10,375 nt of DNA from an uncultured Bacilli bacterium (lineage in GTDB: Bacteria; Bacillota_I; Bacilli_A; RFN20; CAG-288): positions 1-10,375 of the forward strand of contig CAKUXT010000061.1 of NCBI GenBank assembly GCA_934700375.1. Reading direction: 5' to 3'. Positions 6,713 through 10,375 of the stretch are shown one piece after another (positions within the stretch are counted from its first letter, which is position 1; each line of letters opens with the position of its first letter). The notes below the pieces were generated by a model. That model made no database searches and was not told the DNA's origin. It saw nothing but the letters and a program-made list of their open reading frames with translations. Made by a program: the position numbers and the translations under genes.

Positions 6713-6743
6713 ATCGTCTATGGTTCCTATAGTGTCAACTATG
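6705..6743 (-). repeat. Recombination site 7 (right boundary, inverted)
   Basis: On the minus strand this is a perfect 39-base match to 3364-3402, with the core at 6730-6741. It marks the right end of the invertible region and the entry to C3. The N-side extension is only CATAG, not the longer CAGCAACACATAG, so no N cassette is attached at this end. Confidence 0.86.
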
Positions 6744-6777
6744 AATTGACAATTATGCCTTTTAATGCTCTTTAGAA

Positions 6778-6819
6778 TGAACTAAAGACTGAACTATAAA
6801 TTGAACTTTGGATTGAACT
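6778..6819 (+). repeat. Four TGAACT repeats at exact 12-base spacing
   Basis: TGAACT occurs at 6778, 6790, 6802 and 6814, each 12 bases after the last, with variable bases between. The array overlaps the -35 element of the promoter for the AlbA-type gene. Regular spacing near one helical turn suggests a cooperative protein-binding array, perhaps for autoregulation by the downstream DNA-binding protein. The binding role is inferred. Confidence 0.6.
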
Positions 6820-6829
6820 TTTGTATACT
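6801..6829 (+). promoter_or_regulatory. Candidate sigma-70/SigA promoter for the AlbA/ATPase gene
   Basis: TTGAAC (6801-6806) and TATACT (6824-6829) are separated by 17 bases, close to the housekeeping consensus. A start site near 6836 would leave a short leader with ribosome site GAGGTG at 6845-6850. On the opposite strand TTGCCA and TAGTAT with an 18-base gap (6825-6854) form a weaker divergent candidate that could drive C3, C4 and the recombinase. Confidence 0.6.
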
Positions 6830-6854
6830 AATAATCGAATTATAGAGGTGGCAA

Positions 6855-8108
6855 ATGATGTTGGATTATGGGAAAGAAAGCGAAACGGTGGAGTTCAAGG
6901 AATCGACGGGAGAATTGAAGGAAGGAATCAAATCGATTGCTTCCATGCTTAATAAGAACAAGCATGCCGTCCTTTATTTTGGCGTCTCGAACAAAGGCAA
7001 GGCCATTGGGCAAGAGTCGAGCGATAAAACTCTTAGGGATATCTCTCAAGCGATATCCTTCAATGTTGAACCGGCCATCATTCCAACAATTACGGCGTTA
7101 GATGGCCCAAGTGAGAATTTAAAAGTCATCAAAGTAGAGGCTTCCGGAAGTGACATTCCTTATTCCGCGTATGGACAATACCTGATTCGCTCCGCTGACG
7201 AGGATAAAAAAATAACCAGGGAAGCGTTGAGGAAGATGTTCACTGGAGCGGGCTTTGATTTCATCAGCGAGATCCAATCGACTAGGCAGGACCTTACTTT
7301 CGAGAAATTCGCATCCATACTGGTTACGAAAGGATATCACGTCCTTTCAACTACTAGTTTGGTGAAAGCAAAGGGACTTAAGAACAGCGAAGGCAAATAC
7401 AACATCATGGCGTTCATCCTATCCGATCAGTCCAACCTCTCGATAAAAGTGGTTCGCTTTGCTGGAGTAGACAAAACATTGATGGCTCAGTACACCGAGT
7501 TTAGGAACCAGTGCCTATTGCTTGTTATGCAAAAGGCTATGGACTTTGTCGAAGCACTCAATGAGACAAAAGTTGACCTAGAAAAGAAAAGTGGGAAAAA
7601 AGACTTATACCTTTTCGATACCGAATCCTTTGAAGAAGCATGGAAGAATGCATGTGTTCACTATTCTTGGGTGGATATGATTTCACCTGCTATTTATATC
7701 TATAGCGATAGATTGGAAATTGTTTCTTATGGCGGCCTCCCTTATGGCTTGACTTTGGATGAGTTCTACCAGGGCACATCACGTCCAATCAACAAAGCGC
7801 TGTGGATGATTTTCAATTCCGCCGAATACGTAGAGCAAAACGGACATGGCGTTCCAACCATTTTGAACAAATACGGGAAAGGTGCTTTCAAAATATCGAA
7901 CGATTATCTCATGGTTACCATTCCATTTGCTTTTAAGCCCACATGGGCATTTGTCGGCGAGAAACAATGCGAATCGTTCGCATTGAGCGATGACCAAAAG
8001 TTGATTCTAGAAGCTTTGAAACGTAATCCGAGAATGACAGGTGATGAACTTGCAAAAGCAACCAGCCTCAGTGTCTTGATGATCAAGAAGAACATAGTCA
8101 AATTATAA
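6855..8108 (+). CDS. AlbA_2-domain putative regulator / ATP-binding protein, truncated at the C-terminus
   Basis: The protein has an AlbA_2 (Schlafen-type) domain at about residues 8-120, with ETVEFKES near 10-17 and YFGVSNKGKAIG at 41-52. A GHKL-type ATPase domain of the RecG-C-like class follows (about 255-360). It is marked by EAWKNACVH at 261-269, which holds the Mg-ATP asparagine N265, and by VEQNGHGV. A winged-helix region begins near 379. Such proteins often sit in type I R-M operons as putative regulators; their biochemical role is poorly known. The TAA at 8106-8108 interrupts an otherwise open frame that continues ITRAGSKRYGYWILE to a TAG at 8166-8168. The ancestral codon was probably CAA (Gln), and 19 residues of the wing are lost. 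The start could be the ATG at 6855 or at 6858, which is better spaced (7 bases) from GAGGTG. Confidence 0.85.
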   Translation: MMLDYGKESETVEFKESTGELKEGIKSIASMLNKNKHAVLYFGVSNKGKAIGQESSDKTLRDISQAISFNVEPAIIPTITALDGPSENLKVIKVEASGSDIPYSAYGQYLIRSADEDKKITREALRKMFTGAGFDFISEIQSTRQDLTFEKFASILVTKGYHVLSTTSLVKAKGLKNSEGKYNIMAFILSDQSNLSIKVVRFAGVDKTLMAQYTEFRNQCLLLVMQKAMDFVEALNETKVDLEKKSGKKDLYLFDTESFEEAWKNACVHYSWVDMISPAIYIYSDRLEIVSYGGLPYGLTLDEFYQGTSRPINKALWMIFNSAEYVEQNGHGVPTILNKYGKGAFKISNDYLMVTIPFAFKPTWAFVGEKQCESFALSDDQKLILEALKRNPRMTGDELAKATSLSVLMIKKNIVKL

Positions 8109-8184
8109 GAAAGGTGTTTGATTACGAGAGCTGGATCGAAACGATACGGATATTGGATTTTGGAATAGAAGGGAGGGGATAAGC

Positions 8185-8505
8185 ATGGTTTATGAAAGCG
8201 TAATCGCTTTGCTTCAAAAACAAGGATATGAACTAGCCGAGCTGGATTCTTCAGGATGGTTTTCTACAAGAAACCTTGATGATTTCCTCAATGGGGAGCT
8301 TTTGGAAAACTGCTTGTTGAAGATTAATTTAGTAACAGAACGCAGAATCATTGAAGAAGCCGTTAAAACCATACAGTGAATCGATAATCCCTCTTTGTTT
8401 GAAAGGAATTATCAATTCCATAGGATGCTTGTTGAAGGCATAACGATTGAAGATAAGGATCGACAAGGAAGGGTTCCGTCTGATCAGGGTGAACCCGTCA
8501 ACTGA
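8185..8505 (+). pseudogene. hsdR: Remnant of hsdR (type I restriction subunit, N-terminal part only)
   Basis: The frame starts MVYESVIALLQKQGYELAEL behind an excellent ribosome site (GGGAGGGG, about 8171-8178). It then has LNGELLENCLLKIN and EEAVKTIQ, a TGA at 8377-8379, and RNYQFHRMLVEGITIE in the same frame. This order matches the beginning of HsdR, the ATP-driven translocase and nuclease of type I R-M, where a FH-LLVEG(V/I) segment comes just before the nuclease domain. The stop is most simply a CGA-to-TGA change. A second TGA follows at 8503-8505 and nothing of the nuclease or helicase domains is seen. HsdR is normally about 1000 residues, so this gene is dead. It follows the AlbA-type gene by 16 bases, counted from that gene's ancestral stop, as in a former operon. 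Confidence 0.7.
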
Positions 8506-8590
8506 AAAGCTCCTTTCCGACCTTGGAATAGTCAAAAAGGAGCAGCCAGTAAAAAGAAAGCGTGGAAGGCCCAGAAAGAGCTCTATATAG
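8444..8590 (+). pseudogene. C-terminal fragment with AT-hook-like tail, origin unknown
   Basis: In the frame one base behind the hsdR remnant, 48 codons read protein-like, including IRIDKEGFRLIRVNPSTEKL. They end in a basic KRKRGRPRK segment, the core of an AT-hook, and TAG at 8588-8590. No start or ribosome site fits. The switch of coding sense from the hsdR frame to this one suggests a deletion or insertion junction near 8445-8470. The pattern recalls C-terminal tails of some transposases (IS1634-like), but I cannot assign it firmly. It may mark an element that destroyed hsdR. Confidence 0.35.
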
Positions 8591-8614
8591 TCCTATTGGT
8601 TGGGAAAGTATTAA

Positions 8615-9877
8615 TCAATTTGAAAACAAGACATCCTGCAGTTTTATGATGTGGATCACGTTGTGCTCGAGGGGAATGTTCCCTGTTTCGTTCATCGTTA
8701 TGATCATGAGTTTATATTTCCCAGGATTTGTCTCGTCTAGTTTTTTTAATTGCCCAACTTCACGGTTGACGGTTTCCGCGTTCGCCATGGAATAACAAGC
8801 TTGAACTGCGATATTCTCTTCATCAACCAAGAAATCGATATCAATCTTGGTTTTGCTGCTTTTCAAATAATAGAGTTTGTCTTGATATTTTTGTTTTAAC
8901 GAGACTGCAACCAAATTTTCAAAGAGGGAGGTGTCGTCTTTAGCTAAGAATAAATTCAAGATGCCGTTGTCGGAAAAATAGAATTTTGAATTGCTCTCTT
9001 TGTCAAAAAATGCGGCGTAGTAGTTTTTTAGAGTAAACAGTAAAAAACTCTGATTGGCATAGAAGCAATAATCAATGATTGTGTCTTTTGAGAGGGAGAA
9101 GCCGATGGTTTTCAAAGCATGGTAAAGATTGGTATAAGAAACATCTTGAGAGATGGTGCCTGCAATCTTTTTTATTAAGACCCTCATACCGTTTTCGCTG
9201 CGTATCGCGTTACGGGTGATGATGTCGCCCAACAAAATCTTTTCATAAATGTTGGAGACGTATTCACGTTTGTCGACGGAAGCAAGTGACTCGGGGAATC
9301 CTCCAAATCGATAAAATTCACGAAGGGCATTTGCGATTTCAGCGCGGTCAGAAACGGAAAAAGCACAGCTTGCATCCAATGATTTTGCTCTGAGGAATTC
9401 TTTAAAGGAATAAGGGTGGATGATTTTCGTTAGATATCGTCCGCCTAATTTTGCAGATACTTCGCGAGAGAGCATTTTTGCGTTGCTTCCCGTGATATCG
9501 ACTTTCTCCTTGGCGTTAGCCATTCGGATAGCAAATTTTTCCCAACCATCGATATTTTGAATCTCGTCGAAGTAGAAGTAATGCTTTTGACTTGTGATTT
9601 CTTCAGCGGTAAGCAAAATATCTTCAAAATCGCTTGCTTGAAAACCGAGCAATCGTTCGTCGTCAAAATTGATGTAAATAATTTGCTTCCAATCCACTCC
9701 GCTCGAAACGAGAACTTGAACTCGTTTGTATAGAAGCGTTGATTTACCAGAACGCCGTAGACCGATAAGAACGTAGTTGGCGTTTTTATCAAAATTGTAA
9801 TCACGACTTACGATTTGAGATTTCTTGATAACTTCATGTTGGTCAAAAATGATTTGCTTGAGCGTTTCGTGATCCAT
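8615..9877 (-). CDS. AAA ATPase with DUF4143-type C-terminal domain
   Basis: A 420-residue protein of the widespread ATP-binding AAA_14/DUF4143 family, whose cellular role is not established. Walker A is GLRRSGKST at residues 39-47 and Walker B is HYFYFDEIQN at 99-108, with D104 and E105. A sensor-like DITGSNAKML follows at 127-136. The C-terminal part (about 200-415) has a PD-(D/E)XK-like pattern: FEN with E320, IDIDFL with D348, and Q359 in AVQACYS. The start at 9877 is preferred because AAGGAG lies about 7 bases upstream. An earlier ATG at 9979 would translate through the direct repeats and the promoter region. It converges with the hsdR remnant and is separated from it by 24 bases, with no obvious terminator. 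It is intact and is not evidently part of the R-M operon. Confidence 0.9.
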   Translation of the reverse strand: MDHETLKQIIFDQHEVIKKSQIVSRDYNFDKNANYVLIGLRRSGKSTLLYKRVQVLVSSGVDWKQIIYINFDDERLLGFQASDFEDILLTAEEITSQKHYFYFDEIQNIDGWEKFAIRMANAKEKVDITGSNAKMLSREVSAKLGGRYLTKIIHPYSFKEFLRAKSLDASCAFSVSDRAEIANALREFYRFGGFPESLASVDKREYVSNIYEKILLGDIITRNAIRSENGMRVLIKKIAGTISQDVSYTNLYHALKTIGFSLSKDTIIDYCFYANQSFLLFTLKNYYAAFFDKESNSKFYFSDNGILNLFLAKDDTSLFENLVAVSLKQKYQDKLYYLKSSKTKIDIDFLVDEENIAVQACYSMANAETVNREVGQLKKLDETNPGKYKLMIITMNETGNIPLEHNVIHIIKLQDVLFSN

Positions 9878-9890
9878 GGTTCTCTCCTTT

Positions 9891-9942
9891 TGTCGATTAT
9901 ATTCTACAATAATAATTAATAAATGTCGATTATATTCTACAA
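9891..9942 (-). promoter_or_regulatory. Pair of 19-base direct repeats over the ATPase promoter region
   Basis: TGTCGATTATATTCTACAA occurs at 9891-9909 and 9924-9942, start to start 33 bases. On the minus strand each copy contains TATAAT, a perfect -10 hexamer, just ahead of the ATPase ribosome site. A good -35 at standard spacing is not seen for either copy. Two identical operators near three helical turns apart suggest repression by a bound dimer pair, possibly autoregulation. Confidence 0.6.
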
Positions 9943-9968
9943 AAAATGATAAGAATGCATCTTGGGGG

Positions 9969-10375
9969 CACTGTTGCAAATGCCGGAATCTGACGGAGGC
10001 TCTTAGAAAATATAGTTATTGCGGGATACGTATTTCACATGGACTCAAAATGATGTGTACTCGATTTCTTGAACCAACTTTATCTATATCCTATCAAAGA
10101 GTATCTGAATTGGAAATCACCCATTCATGCACTTCTCACTTCCGCTACTCTTTGATATCGTATTGTTATAGCAGGTCCAATATTAGGGGTACGGAACAAA
10201 ATCGATAAAAATTGACGGATTTCCTTCTTTCAAAAAATGAGGGGAACTCGGTATTATCGGGAAAAGTCTATGTTGATCACACCTATATCAATGTTCCTGC
10301 GAAGGAAAGAAGCAAAGAAAAGAAGAGGGGGCTGTCCAAAAACCTCAGGCAGGTTGCCGTTGCCATCGATGACAG
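9969..10375 (+). pseudogene. IS1595-like transposase, degenerate and cut by the window edge
   Basis: One frame is open across this stretch except for a TAA at 10206-10208. Its first part has clustered cysteines (HCCKCRNL and KYSYCG), which suggest a zinc-ribbon remnant. The last part reads LSGKVYVDHTYINVP, then a basic stretch, RGLSKNLRQVAVAID. This matches the start of the DDE catalytic domain in IS1595-family transposases, where D in VDHTY would be the first catalytic Asp and the RGLS-N segment is typical. No proper start or ribosome site is present, and the 5' part seems truncated or decayed. The rest lies beyond the window. Assignment to a transposase is fairly safe; the family is less so. 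Confidence 0.55.

Larger units (their letters stand above)
1549..6743. other. Invertible hsdS shufflon (eight half-TRD cassettes plus recombinase)
   Basis: The segment is bounded by a left-pointing site at 1549 and a left-pointing site at 6730. It contains four N-terminal and four C-terminal HsdS half-genes, seven recombination sites and one tyrosine recombinase. Sites at 2466, 2918, 3366 and 3965 point right; those at 1549, 6026 and 6730 point left. Recombination between opposed sites inverts DNA, and between like-oriented sites would delete it. Comparable hsdS inversion systems are known in streptococci, mycoplasmas and Bacteroides. The cassette count, orientations and repeats are read directly from the sequence. 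That inversion actually happens is inferred. Four N by four C halves allow up to 16 specificities. Confidence 0.88.

Noticed and set aside
6744..6756. A possible eighth, decayed recombination site (AATTGACAATTAT) or small palindrome next to site 7
   Set aside because: Only the AATTGACA part resembles the core, the rest diverges, and no HsdS half begins or ends there.
7119..8101. Minus-strand open frames within the AlbA/ATPase gene
   Set aside because: They are short, lie wholly inside a well-supported gene, and show no family features.
9878..9979. N-terminal extension of the ATPase from the ATG at 9979
   Set aside because: It would translate through the operator-like repeats and lacks a ribosome site, while the ATG at 9877 has a well-spaced AAGGAG.
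1..10375. CRISPR arrays, tRNA or rRNA genes, and clear intrinsic terminators
   Set aside because: No regularly spaced long repeats with unique spacers, no tRNA or rRNA sequence and no GC-rich hairpin followed by a T-run were seen on either strand by reading.

Overview
The window looks like a chromosomal accessory region of a low-GC Gram-positive bacterium (Bacillota, perhaps near the Erysipelotrichia; inferred from AT-rich codon use, AGGAGG-type ribosome sites and protein character, not proven). TGG codes Trp and TGA, TAG and TAA all act as stops, so the standard bacterial code applies.

Positions 1-6743 hold a multi-cassette, recombinase-driven type I restriction-modification specificity locus. 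An intact hsdM (76-1551) is followed by eight half-HsdS cassettes, each carrying one target recognition domain (TRD). Four are N-terminal halves: N1 on the minus strand (1532-2020), then N2, N3 and N4 on the plus strand (2042-3433). Four are C-terminal halves: C1 and C2 on plus (3430-4575), C4 and C3 on minus (5436-6712). An intact tyrosine recombinase gene (4576-5376, minus) lies between the plus and minus C cassettes. Seven copies of a short site with core TAGTTGACACTA (one with one mismatch) lie at the N/C junctions. Four point right (2466, 2918, 3366, 3965) and three point left (1549, 6026, 6730). Inversions between opposed copies can join any N half to any C half, so up to 16 HsdS proteins are possible. 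The site encodes the conserved HIVDT peptide at the domain junction, so joins stay in frame.

In the order seen here, N4 is joined to C1, but a 2-base excess at about 3422-3423 shifts the frame between the two TRDs. The assembled hsdS therefore reads as two half-proteins with a TTGA overlap. An inversion joining N4 to C3 would restore a full-length gene.

Positions 6744-8590 hold the decaying right part of the operon. A promoter overlapped by four 12-bp-spaced TGAACT repeats precedes an AlbA_2/ATPase-type putative regulator (6855-8108) that is cut short by one in-frame TAA. Next, behind a strong ribosome site, comes the N-terminal remnant of an hsdR gene broken by an in-frame TGA. It runs into an unrelated-looking C-terminal tail in another frame. 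No intact hsdR is visible, so the locus may act as a phase-variable methyltransferase without restriction, unless another hsdR lies upstream of the window.

Positions 8591-10375 are a separate accessory segment: an AAA ATPase with a DUF4143-type C-terminal domain on the minus strand, a pair of 19-bp direct repeats over its promoter region, and a degenerate IS1595-like transposase running off the right edge.
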